Assembly (NCBI GenBank): GCA_903922535.1
Contig: CAIXUF010001211.1
Span: 1-11,993 of the forward strand
DNA from: Candidatus Hydrogenedentota bacterium
GTDB lineage: Bacteria; Hydrogenedentota; Hydrogenedentia; Hydrogenedentiales; CAITNO01
DNA length: 11,993 nt
Reading direction: 5' to 3'
The stretch's first letter is position 1. Each line of letters opens with the position of its first letter. This document shows positions 1 to 7,953 of this stretch, one piece after another. The notes under the pieces were generated by a model that did no database searches, was not told where the DNA came from, and saw only the letters and a program-made list of their open reading frames with translations. The position numbers and the translations under genes are program-made.

Positions 1-1125
1 GATGGCCACCATGTGGCGCACATGCACCGCAAAGAGATCGCGGATCACCCGGTAGTCGCTGTCCTTGGCCTGGCCGCCGGCGATCAGCACGAGCGGCCGG
101 GTGAAACTCTCCAGCGCCACGCGCAGGCTGTCCACGTTGGTCGACTTCGAGTCGTTGTACCAGTCGACGCCATTCTCGGCAAGCACGTGCTCGATCCGGT
201 GCTCGACGCCCTGAAACGCGCGCAAACCCGCAGCCATGCCGCCCCGTTCGAAACCGCCCGCTGCCAGCATCGCCAGCGCGCACAACACGTTCTCCGCGTT
301 GTGCCGTCCGGGCAGCGGGTTGTCGCCGGTTTCGGCGATGCGCTCGCCCCGCAGGTAGTAGCCGTCCCCCGCCACCCACGCGTCAACGGGCGTCTCCCGA
401 ATCAGGCTGAACGCGATGCGGTCGACTCCGTCCGGCACCTCCATGGCGCGCGTGTAGGGATCGTCCGCGTTGACCACGGCAATGTCGCCGGCCCCCTGGC
501 GCTGGAAAATCCGGGCCTTCGCTTTCGCGTAGCCTTCCATGGTCCCGTGCCGCGTGAGGTGGTCCTGCGTCACGTTCAGCACGGCGGCAATCCAGGGGTG
601 GAAGGTCCCGGCCGTTTCCAACTGGTAGCTGCTCGCCTCGACAACCACGAATTCGGGCTGCTCGTCGCGCAGCGCAACCAGCGACAGCGGGCGGTCATTG
701 TTGCCCGCCAGATCAACCGTGCGGCCGCAGGCCGCGACCATCGCGCGGAGCAGTTCGGTCGCGGTGGTTTTTCCGTTCGTGCCGGTGAGCGCAATGATCC
801 TGGACCGGCAGAACCGCGAAGCGAGTTCGAGTTCGCCGACAATGGGGATGCCGCGCACATGCATGGGCGCGAGGAAATCCGACGCCAGGGGCACGCCGGG
901 ACTGGTGACCACCAGTTGGGCATCCTCGAACGCGTCCATGCTGTGGCCGCCCATTTCAAAGGGAACGCCCATTTCGAGGCACTGGGCGCGCCATGGGTCA
1001 TGGCGGGGCGCATTGCCCGACTCGGTGACAAACGGCAGCGCCCCCTCGCGCAGCAGCAGGCGGGCGGCGGCCGTGGTCGACCGGCCCATTCCCACCAGGA
1101 CTACCTTCTTTCCAGCGAGATCCAT
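1..1125 (-). CDS. murD: UDP-N-acetylmuramoyl-L-alanine--D-glutamate ligase (MurD), C-terminus beyond window
   Basis: MurD is the cytoplasmic ATP-dependent ligase that adds D-glutamate to UDP-MurNAc-L-Ala, the second amino acid of the peptidoglycan stem. The frame is open for 375 codons from ATG at 1125 to the left edge. MurD enzymes are about 450 residues, so roughly the last 75 are missing. Visible marks are an N-terminal Rossmann-like segment (KKVVLVGMGRS, residues 6-16), SPGVPL (75-80), the ATP loop GTNGKTT (115-121), EASSYQLE in the central domain, NVTQDHLTRHG with the following AKAKARIF that carries the lysine usually carbamylated, HRIE (309-312) and NDSKSTN (324-330) opening the C-terminal ligase domain. 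GGAG lies 6 bases before the ATG, and mraY ends 23 bases upstream, so it is the next operon gene. Identification is firm; only the end is unseen. Confidence 0.96.
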   Translation of the reverse strand, partial: MDLAGKKVVLVGMGRSTTAAARLLLREGALPFVTESGNAPRHDPWRAQCLEMGVPFEMGGHSMDAFEDAQLVVTSPGVPLASDFLAPMHVRGIPIVGELELASRFCRSRIIALTGTNGKTTATELLRAMVAACGRTVDLAGNNDRPLSLVALRDEQPEFVVVEASSYQLETAGTFHPWIAAVLNVTQDHLTRHGTMEGYAKAKARIFQRQGAGDIAVVNADDPYTRAMEVPDGVDRIAFSLIRETPVDAWVAGDGYYLRGERIAETGDNPLPGRHNAENVLCALAMLAAGGFERGGMAAGLRAFQGVEHRIEHVLAENGVDWYNDSKSTNVDSLRVALESFTRPLVLIAGGQAKDSDYRVIRDLFAVHVRHMVAI

Positions 1126-1148
1126 TGTGTTCTCCGCAGTGTCGCGGC

Positions 1149-2633
1149 CTAGCGCAGTTTGAGGGTGGCAAGACTCATCAGCGCGAACAGCAGCGCCACA
1201 ATCCAGAAGCGCATCGTCACCTTGGTCTCCACCCATCCCAAAAGTTCGAAATGGTGGTGCAGCGGCGCCATGCGAAACACGCGCCGCCCCGTGGTCTTGA
1301 ACGAGGCCACCTGGATCACCACGCTGGCCGCCTCAAGCACGAATATGCCGGCCACCACCGGAAGCAGCAGTTCCTGCTTGGTCAGCAGCGCCAGTGAACC
1401 GATTGCCCCGCCCAGCGCAAGCGAACCCGTGTCGCCCATGAACACCTCGGCGGGGTGTCCGTTGAACCAAAGAAAGCCGAGTCCCGTGCCCAGCAACGCG
1501 GCGCCGAAAACGAAAAGCTCGCTGGCCTCGGGTACATAGGTCAGAAAGAGGTAATGGGACCAGTCGGCACGGCTCACGATATAGGCAATGCCCGCGTAGG
1601 TCAGGATGGAGACGATGCCGGCGCCCGCCGCCAGACCGTCCAGTCCGTCGGTGACGTTGACCGCGTTTGAAATGCTGACTATCACGACAATGACGAAAAG
1701 GATATAGAAAGCGCCCAGCGGGATGAACAGGTTCTTGAACCCGGGCACGCCCACCTTCGTGTGCAGGTCGGGCTCACTGGCCGCCACGGCCTTGGGTAGG
1801 GCAGCCTCCACGAGCAGGCGGTTCATGCGCACGAGATCGCGGGCTCCAAGACGGCCCACCCCCTGCCCGCAAAACGAGGCAAGTTCACCATTGCGCATGT
1901 CGTCGGGCCAGAGTTTCGGGTCATAAAGATCACGGCCCCGCAGGGTGGCGTTCAGGCCCTGGACCACCGCCAGCCGGTCCCGCTCCGCGGTCACCCCCCT
2001 GCCTTTCGCCTCGGCGAGCACCGCCTTGACATCCGCCGGAAAGGTGTCCCAGATCTTCTTCTGCGCGGTCATCGCGGGTGACGCGGCCGCCCGGGTGAGC
2101 GCCGATTCCAGGCCGGGCCAGTCGAGGATGTCGCGCGGGGAAACGGTGGACGCGCTCACGGTGATGGGGTTGTAGTAGAGATAGAGGCCCAGCAGCAATC
2201 CGGTCAGGATCTGGCCGATGAACTTGGCGCGGGCGCTGAGCCCGTCGTTGTGCCTGCGGCGCAGTTTGATGAAGTCATCGATGAAACCCACCGTGCCGAG
2301 CAGCAGGATCACGGCCATGGCCAGCCACAGCAGGCGGTTGGAGAGCCGCCCCCACAAAAGCAGCGACACGAGCGTGCCGCCGATTATCATGACGCCGCCC
2401 ATCGTCGGCGTGCCCGCCTTTCCCTTGTGCAAAGCGTGCAGATCGGCGACATGGTCCTTCTTGATATACTGGCCAATCTTGAGTTCGCGCAGCCGGCGGA
2501 TAATGGCCGGTCCGAAAACCAGGCAAAGAAGAAATCCCGTGACGGCGGCGCCGCCGGCGCGCACGGTGTGGTAGCTCACCACGTTGAGCGGGCCAAACCA
2601 GGGTTCCAGCATGTCGGCCAAATAGTAAAACAT
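1149..2633 (-). CDS. mraY: Phospho-N-acetylmuramoyl-pentapeptide-transferase (MraY) with large periplasmic-loop insertion
   Basis: MraY is the polytopic inner-membrane enzyme that transfers phospho-MurNAc-pentapeptide from UDP to undecaprenyl phosphate, making lipid I. Family marks are all present: the cytoplasmic loop with KAGTPTMGG (72-80), GFIDDFIK with the Asp pair 119-120, [11 protein letters not shown] (323-333), [12 protein letters not shown] (398-409) and APLHHHFE (456-463). About ten membrane segments can be traced. At 494 residues it is some 134 longer than the usual 360. The excess is one block, about residues 157-290, between TM4 (ends near 154) and TM5 (starts near 303), listed separately. 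No catalytic residue is lost, so it is probably active. Start is ATG; AGGA lies 11 bases upstream, a rather long spacing. It sits 28 bases after murF and 23 before murD. Confidence 0.97.
   Translation of the reverse strand: MFYYLADMLEPWFGPLNVVSYHTVRAGGAAVTGFLLCLVFGPAIIRRLRELKIGQYIKKDHVADLHALHKGKAGTPTMGGVMIIGGTLVSLLLWGRLSNRLLWLAMAVILLLGTVGFIDDFIKLRRRHNDGLSARAKFIGQILTGLLLGLYLYYNPITVSASTVSPRDILDWPGLESALTRAAASPAMTAQKKIWDTFPADVKAVLAEAKGRGVTAERDRLAVVQGLNATLRGRDLYDPKLWPDDMRNGELASFCGQGVGRLGARDLVRMNRLLVEAALPKAVAASEPDLHTKVGVPGFKNLFIPLGAFYILFVIVVIVSISNAVNVTDGLDGLAAGAGIVSILTYAGIAYIVSRADWSHYLFLTYVPEASELFVFGAALLGTGLGFLWFNGHPAEVFMGDTGSLALGGAIGSLALLTKQELLLPVVAGIFVLEAASVVIQVASFKTTGRRVFRMAPLHHHFELLGWVETKVTMRFWIVALLFALMSLATLKLR
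1764..2165 (-). other. MraY insertion: about 134 extra residues between TM4 and TM5
   Basis: This in-frame stretch codes MraY residues about 157-290. It lies after TM4 ([13 protein letters not shown]) and before [12 protein letters not shown], which resumes the family pattern leading into TM5. It is hydrophilic and rich in Ala, Leu, Arg, Asp and Glu, and reads as several amphipathic helices with no obvious membrane segment (e.g. [11 protein letters not shown] at 203-213, [17 protein letters not shown] at 264-280). The cytoplasmic loop before TM4 is strongly basic (KLRRRH), so by the positive-inside rule and known MraY topology the insert should face the periplasm. Boundaries are by eye, to within about 5 residues. 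I do not recognise a named domain. Base composition looks like the rest of the gene. Confidence 0.8.
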
Positions 2634-2661
2634 GGGTCTTTAAGTCCTGTCCGAAGCGGGG

Positions 2662-4014
2662 TCAGCCGCCGTACAATCGTTTCAACGCCTCAATCACCGT
2701 CTCCATTCGCACGCCCCGCGATCCCTTGACCAGCAGCGCGTCGCCGGGCGCGGCCGCCCGGAACACCGCCGACGCAATCGCGTCGTGATCGTCCAAAGCC
2801 TCCGCGTGCGGCACACCCGCCTCCGCCGCGCCCGCCGCCGTGTCGGCCCCGTGGGGGCCGTAGGCAAACAGGTGTTTCACGCCAAAGCGCCCTGCGGCGC
2901 GCCCCACTTCCCGGTGTAGATCCCCTGCGGCGGCCCCGAGTTCCAGCATTTCTCCGAGCGCCGCCATGCGCGCCCCGGCGACACGCCGGTCCGCCAGCGC
3001 CTCCAGCGCCGCCGCCATGCTGGCCGGATTGGCGTTGTAGGCATCGTCCAGAACGGTCAGCGGCCCGACCTTGAGCGTCTTGAAACGGCTCAGGCCCGCG
3101 CAGGCCGCGCGCAGTGGGGCCTCAATTTCCTCAATGCCGTGGCGCAGCGCCACCGCAACGGCCAGCAGCACGTTGGTCGAATGGGCGCGCACGGCCAGCG
3201 GCAGGCGCAGCACGCCCACCGGGTCGATGTCCAGCACCATCTCCTCCGCGTCGTCAAAGAAGCAGTTTCGAAGCACCACGTCGCCGTGGGCGCCGAAATA
3301 CATCTTCGGTCCGCCGTATTCCTTCGCCATGGCCAGACACCACGGATTGTCCACGTTCACATAAAACATGCCGCCATGGGTCAGACCGGCAACGATTTCG
3401 GCCTTCGCCCGGGCGACGCCCTCAATCGAGCCAAAACCTTCGAGATGCGCCGGCGCGACGATGGTGACCGCAGCCTCGTCGGGCCGGGCGATGCGGCACA
3501 GGCCCGCGATTTCACCCGCATGGTTGGCGCCCATTTCGATGACCGCGTGACGCGTGGTTTCCTCCAGTTGCAACAGCGAAAGCGGGCAGCCGATGTCGTT
3601 GTTGAGGTTCCCCTGCGTCTTCACCACGGGATACTTGGACGCCAGCACGGCCGCAATCAGGTCTTTCGCGGTCGTTTTGCCACTGGAGCCGGTGATGGCA
3701 ATCACATTTGCCGAGCACCGCAAACGGTGCCACGCCGCAAAGTCCTGGAGCCTGCGCAGCGGCGCTTCCACCACAATGCAGGGACCGCCCGGAATGGGCC
3801 GTTCGCAGACGGCGGCGACAGCCCCCTTTTCAAAGGCCAGGGGCACGAAAGTGTTCCCGTCGAAGTTGTCGCCGGAAAGCGCGAAGAAGACGTCGCCCGG
3901 GCGCAGGGTGCGTGTGTCCGTGGAGACACCCGAAAAGGTGAACTCACCGAGGCCGGTGGGAAGGACAGCGCCGACGGCCCCCGCCAGTTCTCCGAGTGTG
4001 TATTTCCAACTCAT
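2662..4014 (-). CDS. murF: UDP-N-acetylmuramoyl-tripeptide--D-alanyl-D-alanine ligase (MurF)
   Basis: MurF adds the D-Ala-D-Ala dipeptide to the UDP-MurNAc-tripeptide, finishing the cytoplasmic pentapeptide precursor. At 450 residues it has normal family length. The N-terminal substrate domain shows GVSTDTRTLRPGDVFFAL (29-46). The ATP loop is canonical, GSSGKTT (109-115), followed by TQGNLNNDIGCPLSLL, EMGANHAGEI (160-169), APAHLEGFGSIEGVARAKAE and, in the C-terminal ligase domain, LDDAYNANPASM and ALGEMLELG. The ATG at 4014 overlaps the murE stop codon in an ATGA arrangement, so translation is probably coupled to murE. The stop lies 28 bases before mraY. Nothing unusual was seen, and its intact GKTT loop is a useful contrast to the altered one in MurE. 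Confidence 0.97.
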   Translation of the reverse strand: MSWKYTLGELAGAVGAVLPTGLGEFTFSGVSTDTRTLRPGDVFFALSGDNFDGNTFVPLAFEKGAVAAVCERPIPGGPCIVVEAPLRRLQDFAAWHRLRCSANVIAITGSSGKTTAKDLIAAVLASKYPVVKTQGNLNNDIGCPLSLLQLEETTRHAVIEMGANHAGEIAGLCRIARPDEAAVTIVAPAHLEGFGSIEGVARAKAEIVAGLTHGGMFYVNVDNPWCLAMAKEYGGPKMYFGAHGDVVLRNCFFDDAEEMVLDIDPVGVLRLPLAVRAHSTNVLLAVAVALRHGIEEIEAPLRAACAGLSRFKTLKVGPLTVLDDAYNANPASMAAALEALADRRVAGARMAALGEMLELGAAAGDLHREVGRAAGRFGVKHLFAYGPHGADTAAGAAEAGVPHAEALDDHDAIASAVFRAAAPGDALLVKGSRGVRMETVIEALKRLYGG

Positions 4015-5507
4015 GGCTTTAGTGCCTTTAGCGCCGCCATCGCCTCTTCGCGGTCGTCGAAATGACGCCGTTCCGTGCCGATGATTTGATAGTTTTCATG
4101 CCCTTTCCCGGCGATCATGACGAGATCGCCCGGTTTGGCGAGCGACACGGCCTTTCGTATCGCCTGTTCCCGCGACTCAATGACGAGGTAGTCGTCGCCT
4201 TTACGTTTGTCCGTGCGCTGCATGCCGACCTCCACGTCAAGCAGGATGCGGTGCGGGTCCTCCGTGCGGGGGTTGTCCGAGGTGAGAATGCAGAAGTCCG
4301 ACATGGACGCGGCGATGGCGCCCATTTTCGGGCGTTTGCCCTTGTCACGGTCGCCGCCGCAGCCGAAAACCGTGATAATGCGCCCCTTGCACAGCGCGCG
4401 CGCCGCGCGCAGCACATTCAACAGTCCGTCGTCAGTGTGGGCGTAATCGACAATCACATAGAAGGGCTGCCCCGCGTCTACGGGATCGAAGCGCCCGGCC
4501 ACGCTGGCCAGTGTGCCCAGCCCCGCGGCCACGGTGTCAACCGGCACGCCCAGCCCCGTGCAGAACGCGGCGGCGCAGAGCGCGTTGGACACGTTGTGGT
4601 GGCCAAGGAGGCGGATGTGCGCGTCGGCCGTGCCAAAAGGCGTGGCGAGACGGAACGTCGCACCGCTGAAATCGAGGCGGGCCTTCTCGGCGCGCACATC
4701 ACCGCCGCAGCCAAAGCGGTGGCAGGGCACGCGTGAGGCGTCGATGAAATGGGGTGCCGCCGGGTCTTCCGCGTTGACCACGATAAACCGGGGATCGTTC
4801 TGCATGTCTGCGGAGGGTTCAATGCGGCGGAAGAGTTTCAGCTTGGCGGCAAGGTAACTGTCCATGTCGCCGTGGTAGTCAAGATGGTCACGGGTGAGGT
4901 TGGTGAATCCGGCGGCAGCGAAATGCACCCCCGCCACGCGCTCCTGATCAAGCGCAATGGAACTGACCTCCATGACAACATGCGTGTGCCCTGCGCATTC
5001 AGCGCGCGCGAACATGTCGGCGAGGTCCTCGGCAAAGGGCGTGGTGTGGGGTGCGCTGTGCAGGACACCGCCAATGTCGTAGCCGATGGTGCCAAAGTTG
5101 GCGCAGGATCGGCCTGCGTGGTTCAGCACGGCCTGCACAAGGTGGGCGACGCCGCCCTTGCCGTTGGTGCCGGTGACGCCAAGCACGCACAGGCGTGACG
5201 TCGGATCGCCGGCAAGCGCGTGGGCAATCCGACCCGCAGCGACATGCGGATCAGCCGCGCGCAGGTAGGGCAGGCCGCAAAGTTCCGTGAGTCCGTCCCT
5301 GCCGCCAACAATGGCCGCGGCACCCGCCGCGGCCGCCTGCGGCGCGAAATCGTGGCCGTCGGCATGCGCGCCGGACGAGACCACAAACACCGCGCCCGGA
5401 CGCAGGCGGCGCGAGTCTTCGGTAACCGAGGACACGGTGAACGCGGCACCGCCGGAGCGGGGAATCTCGAGCAGATCACATAATTCGTTTTGTGTCAGAG
5501 ACCGCAT
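4011..5507 (-). CDS. murE: UDP-N-acetylmuramoyl-L-alanyl-D-glutamate--2,6-diaminopimelate ligase (MurE) with atypical nucleotide loop
   Basis: MurE adds the third stem-peptide residue. The DNPR motif (411-414) is the signature of meso-diaminopimelate-specific enzymes, so the peptidoglycan is probably DAP-type. Other marks are TEDSRRLRPG (29-38), TTP (155-157), EVSSIALDQERV (180-191), NLTRDHLDYHG (203-213), the carbamylated-lysine segment AAKLKLF (K222), GHHNVSNALCAAA, DYAHTDDGL, FGCGGDRDKGKRP and GKGHENYQI (467-475). The length, 498 residues, is normal. The ATP loop is odd: GTNGKGG (113-119) where MurE has GTNGKTT. I place the start at ATG 5507, which gives a normal N-terminus, with AGGA 5 bases upstream. 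The frame stays open to 5741, but that extension is a His-Ser repeat read from the ftsI tail. The gene overlaps ftsI by 32 bases and murF by 4. Confidence 0.95.
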   Translation of the reverse strand: MRSLTQNELCDLLEIPRSGGAAFTVSSVTEDSRRLRPGAVFVVSSGAHADGHDFAPQAAAAGAAAIVGGRDGLTELCGLPYLRAADPHVAAGRIAHALAGDPTSRLCVLGVTGTNGKGGVAHLVQAVLNHAGRSCANFGTIGYDIGGVLHSAPHTTPFAEDLADMFARAECAGHTHVVMEVSSIALDQERVAGVHFAAAGFTNLTRDHLDYHGDMDSYLAAKLKLFRRIEPSADMQNDPRFIVVNAEDPAAPHFIDASRVPCHRFGCGGDVRAEKARLDFSGATFRLATPFGTADAHIRLLGHHNVSNALCAAAFCTGLGVPVDTVAAGLGTLASVAGRFDPVDAGQPFYVIVDYAHTDDGLLNVLRAARALCKGRIITVFGCGGDRDKGKRPKMGAIAASMSDFCILTSDNPRTEDPHRILLDVEVGMQRTDKRKGDDYLVIESREQAIRKAVSLAKPGDLVMIAGKGHENYQIIGTERRHFDDREEAMAALKALKP

Positions 5508-7884
5508 GTTGATCCTGTGGCTGTGGCTGTGGCTGTGGCTGTGGCTGTGGCTGTGGCTGTGGGCCGGTTGTGGCCGGCGCGGTGCCGGGCGTTTCCGGTT
5601 TAAGCAGCGGCTGCGAAGCCGCGAGCATATCACTCTTGGAACTAAAATGCAGTGCGCACACGGTGACATCTTCCAGGCTGGCGCCGGGCGGCGGACTCTG
5701 TTCCACCACCCATCCCGCGCCCTGGGCGTCGAGCGGCACACCCAGCCGCTGGAGCCGCTCTCGGGCTTGGCGCTTGGTCAGGCCGTGCAGGTCCGGCATG
5801 GCGGTTTCCATTTTCCCGCCGTCGTGCCGCGCCACAAGTTGGAGTCCGTCGAGCGGGGCGATAAGCGCGTCAAGCGAGGCATCCAGACCGTTGGGGTCCG
5901 GCGGCGGCGCAACCGTGTCCGCATCGGCCTCGTCGGTGGGATCGGAGGGCTTGAGCGCCACTTCCTTCTTCCTGGGCTCGTTCTTCTTTTGCGCGGCGAG
6001 GGCGATCTTCTGCTGCTTCTCATAGGCCGCGACCACTTCGGGATCGGTAACCGGGTCTTCGGGCACGCCCAGCCGCACAAGTGCGCTGCGCATCACATTG
6101 GCAAAGACCGGGCCGCAGACGTACCCGCCGTAGCGCAGCTTGATGCTGGGCTCCTGGATCACGATGACCGCGCAAAGCCTCGGGTCGGCCACGGGCGCGA
6201 AACCGGCAAAAACGGTGGTGTACCGGTTCGGGTCGTATCCGCCGCCCTCCGATTTGGGCCGCGCCATCTGGGCGGTGCCCGTCTTGCCACCAACCCGGTA
6301 TTCCATGATGTTCGCGGCGGTGCCCGTGCCGTGAAGCACGACATCGTGGCAGAACTCCTGCATGGTGCGCGCAGTTTCAGGGGAGAGAATGCGCTTCGGC
6401 GGCACGGGCGCATGCTGGTAGGTCACCCGACCGTCGCGCGCCACCGCGCGCTCCACATAGTAGGGCTGCGTCAGGTATCCGCCGTTGGCGATAACCGAGT
6501 AGGCCCGGCCGAGCTGCAGCATGGTGACCGATATCTCCTGGCCGATGGGCAACGAACCCATGGACAGGCGCGACCAGTTCTTGCGCGGCTGAAAGAGGCC
6601 CCGGCTTTCGTAGGAAAAATCGGGTGACGTGGCCTGGCCGAATCCGAACTTGCGAATCCATTCCTCAAGCCGCTCCTCGCCGAGCATGGCCGCGACCTTG
6701 ATCATCGCTATGTTGCTGGACTCGGCGAAACACTCGGAGAAGGGTATAACGCCCAGTTTGTGGAAGTCCTTGATCAAGTGCCCGTAGGGGTTGAAGGAGC
6801 CGCCCATGCAGTCGATCATGGTGGTCGGCTTCACAAGCCCGTGCTCAAGCGCCGCGGACGCCGTCACTATTTTGAAGGAGGACCCGGGCTCAAACACATC
6901 AATGACGGCGCGGTTCTTGCGCAGTTGGGCGGTCACCTTGTCGTAGTCGTTCGGGTCAAAGGCCGGGCGCGTCGCCAGGGCCAGTATGGCGCCGTCGCGC
7001 GGGTCCATGACGATGCCCATGGCCGCCACGGACTTGGTCTCCTCGATGCGCTGGTCGAGCGCCGCCTCAAGGCTGTGCTGGATACCAACGTCGATGGTCA
7101 GTTGGAGCATCTCGCCGCCCGTGGCCTCTTCGTACTGAAGAGTGCCCGAGGGAAGCAGGTTGCGGCCGTTGTCGGCTTTGGCGCGAAAGATGCCCGGCTT
7201 TGCACCCAGGTGCTTGTCGTAACTCCGTTCCAGACCCTCGCTGGCCTCGCCGGACCGGTTCACAAACCCCAGCAGGTGTGCGGCCGTGTCGTGGTGTGGA
7301 TAGGTGCGGATCGGTTCCCAGATGGCGGAGACGGCGTCAAGGCTTTTTCCGTGGATTTCGTCAATGTCGGCCTTGGTCAGGCCGGGAACCCACCGTTTGA
7401 TTATGTTGAACTTGCGGGGCTTCCCGTCGGGGCCGGTGGTCTTGAGCGTGTCGGCCAGTTCCTCGCGGGACATGCCAATTTTGCCGCTGAGGTAATTGAT
7501 GAGGACTTCACTGTCGACGTGTTCCTTCTCCTTGGCCCCGGACTTCTTTTCCTCGGCGGGCTTTTCCGCACTCTTGTCCGTAACCAGGCGCGGATCGACC
7601 CAGAGCGTCGCGGCAAGTTTGTTGGTGGCGAGAACGACCCCGTTGCGGTCAAAGATCTCGCCGCGCGGCTCGGTGAGCCGAATCTGGCCAATGTGCAGCA
7701 TCTCCTCCTCGGTGAGCATGTTTCCCGGGTTGAGATGCACCATGATTAGGCGCAGCACCACCACCGCAAAGACGGCCAGGAAGAAGACACCCAGCCAGTG
7801 CACACTGCGCTGGTGACTCTGGGTGATGGGGCAGTCCAGCCCCTCCATGGGGGCCAGGTCGAGGTCGAATCGGCGCTTTTTCAT
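5476..7884 (-). CDS. ftsI: Class B penicillin-binding protein, septal transpeptidase (FtsI/PBP3-SpoVD type) with PASTA domain and Pro-Gln tail
   Basis: A septal D,D-transpeptidase that crosslinks peptidoglycan with FtsW and the FtsQLB group. Numbered from ATG 7884 (802 residues): basic N-terminus MKKRR; one membrane anchor at about 26-50; the PBP dimerisation domain, opening with EPRGEIFDRNGVVLA (72-86) and carrying a charged Lys/Glu insert near 103-123; transpeptidase domain with SSFK (335-338, nucleophile S335), SSN (389-391) and KTGT (534-537); a Lys/Glu- and Asp/Pro-rich linker; one PASTA domain at about 692-748; then eight Pro-Gln pairs (775-790) and DQHAVSDTKRIM. An in-frame GTG at 7950 would add 22 residues of Gly-rich sequence unlike a family N-terminus, but neither start has a strong ribosome site. 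FtsI is usually about 570-650 residues; linker, PASTA and tail account for the rest. It overlaps murE by 32 bases. Confidence 0.93.
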   Translation of the reverse strand: MKKRRFDLDLAPMEGLDCPITQSHQRSVHWLGVFFLAVFAVVVLRLIMVHLNPGNMLTEEEMLHIGQIRLTEPRGEIFDRNGVVLATNKLAATLWVDPRLVTDKSAEKPAEEKKSGAKEKEHVDSEVLINYLSGKIGMSREELADTLKTTGPDGKPRKFNIIKRWVPGLTKADIDEIHGKSLDAVSAIWEPIRTYPHHDTAAHLLGFVNRSGEASEGLERSYDKHLGAKPGIFRAKADNGRNLLPSGTLQYEEATGGEMLQLTIDVGIQHSLEAALDQRIEETKSVAAMGIVMDPRDGAILALATRPAFDPNDYDKVTAQLRKNRAVIDVFEPGSSFKIVTASAALEHGLVKPTTMIDCMGGSFNPYGHLIKDFHKLGVIPFSECFAESSNIAMIKVAAMLGEERLEEWIRKFGFGQATSPDFSYESRGLFQPRKNWSRLSMGSLPIGQEISVTMLQLGRAYSVIANGGYLTQPYYVERAVARDGRVTYQHAPVPPKRILSPETARTMQEFCHDVVLHGTGTAANIMEYRVGGKTGTAQMARPKSEGGGYDPNRYTTVFAGFAPVADPRLCAVIVIQEPSIKLRYGGYVCGPVFANVMRSALVRLGVPEDPVTDPEVVAAYEKQQKIALAAQKKNEPRKKEVALKPSDPTDEADADTVAPPPDPNGLDASLDALIAPLDGLQLVARHDGGKMETAMPDLHGLTKRQARERLQRLGVPLDAQGAGWVVEQSPPPGASLEDVTVCALHFSSKSDMLAASQPLLKPETPGTAPATTGPQPQPQPQPQPQPQPQDQHAVSDTKRIM
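5515..5562 (-). repeat. Perfect tandem hexanucleotide repeat, 8 x CTGTGG (CCACAG on the coding strand)
   Basis: Eight exact head-to-tail copies of a 6-base unit lie in the last codons of ftsI. In that frame each unit codes Pro-Gln, giving eight Pro-Gln pairs. Because the unit is two codons long, slipped-strand gain or loss would change tail length without shifting the frame. The array ends 7 bases before the murE ATG at 5507, and the AGGA that serves as the murE ribosome binding site is formed at the junction with the last unit. A change in copy number would therefore alter both the FtsI tail and the sequence just upstream of murE initiation. The same bases read in the murE frame as His-Ser repeats. 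Confidence 0.97.
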
Positions 7885-7953
7885 GACTCTGCATCCATTC
7901 TGCGCAGGTTGCCTCCCGCCGCCCGCCGATCCGCAGTGGCCCGCACGCACCCT

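Noticed and set aside
13..1152. 379-codon open frame on the plus strand opposite murD
   Set aside because: It is exactly antisense to murD, codon against codon. The product is His/Arg/Gly-rich with no family features, a common by-product of GC-rich genes.
3139..4065. 308-codon plus-strand open frame opposite murF
   Set aside because: Shadow of murF in the opposing frame, His/Arg-rich, no recognisable domain.
5508..5741. 78-codon N-terminal extension of murE with a His-Ser repeat, tempting as a metal-binding region
   Set aside because: It is the ftsI tail read in another frame. The extension contains nothing MurE-like, and ATG 5507 gives a normal length with a ribosome site.
5287..6627. 446-codon plus-strand open frame across the murE/ftsI junction, with a Leu-Trp repeat
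   Set aside because: Antisense to two well-supported genes; the Leu-Trp repeat is only the other strand of the Pro-Gln hexanucleotide array.
7885..7950. 22-residue N-terminal extension of FtsI from GTG 7950
   Set aside because: Gly- and Cys-containing sequence unlike FtsI N-termini, with no properly spaced ribosome site; ATG 7884 gives the usual basic start before the membrane anchor. Not fully excluded.
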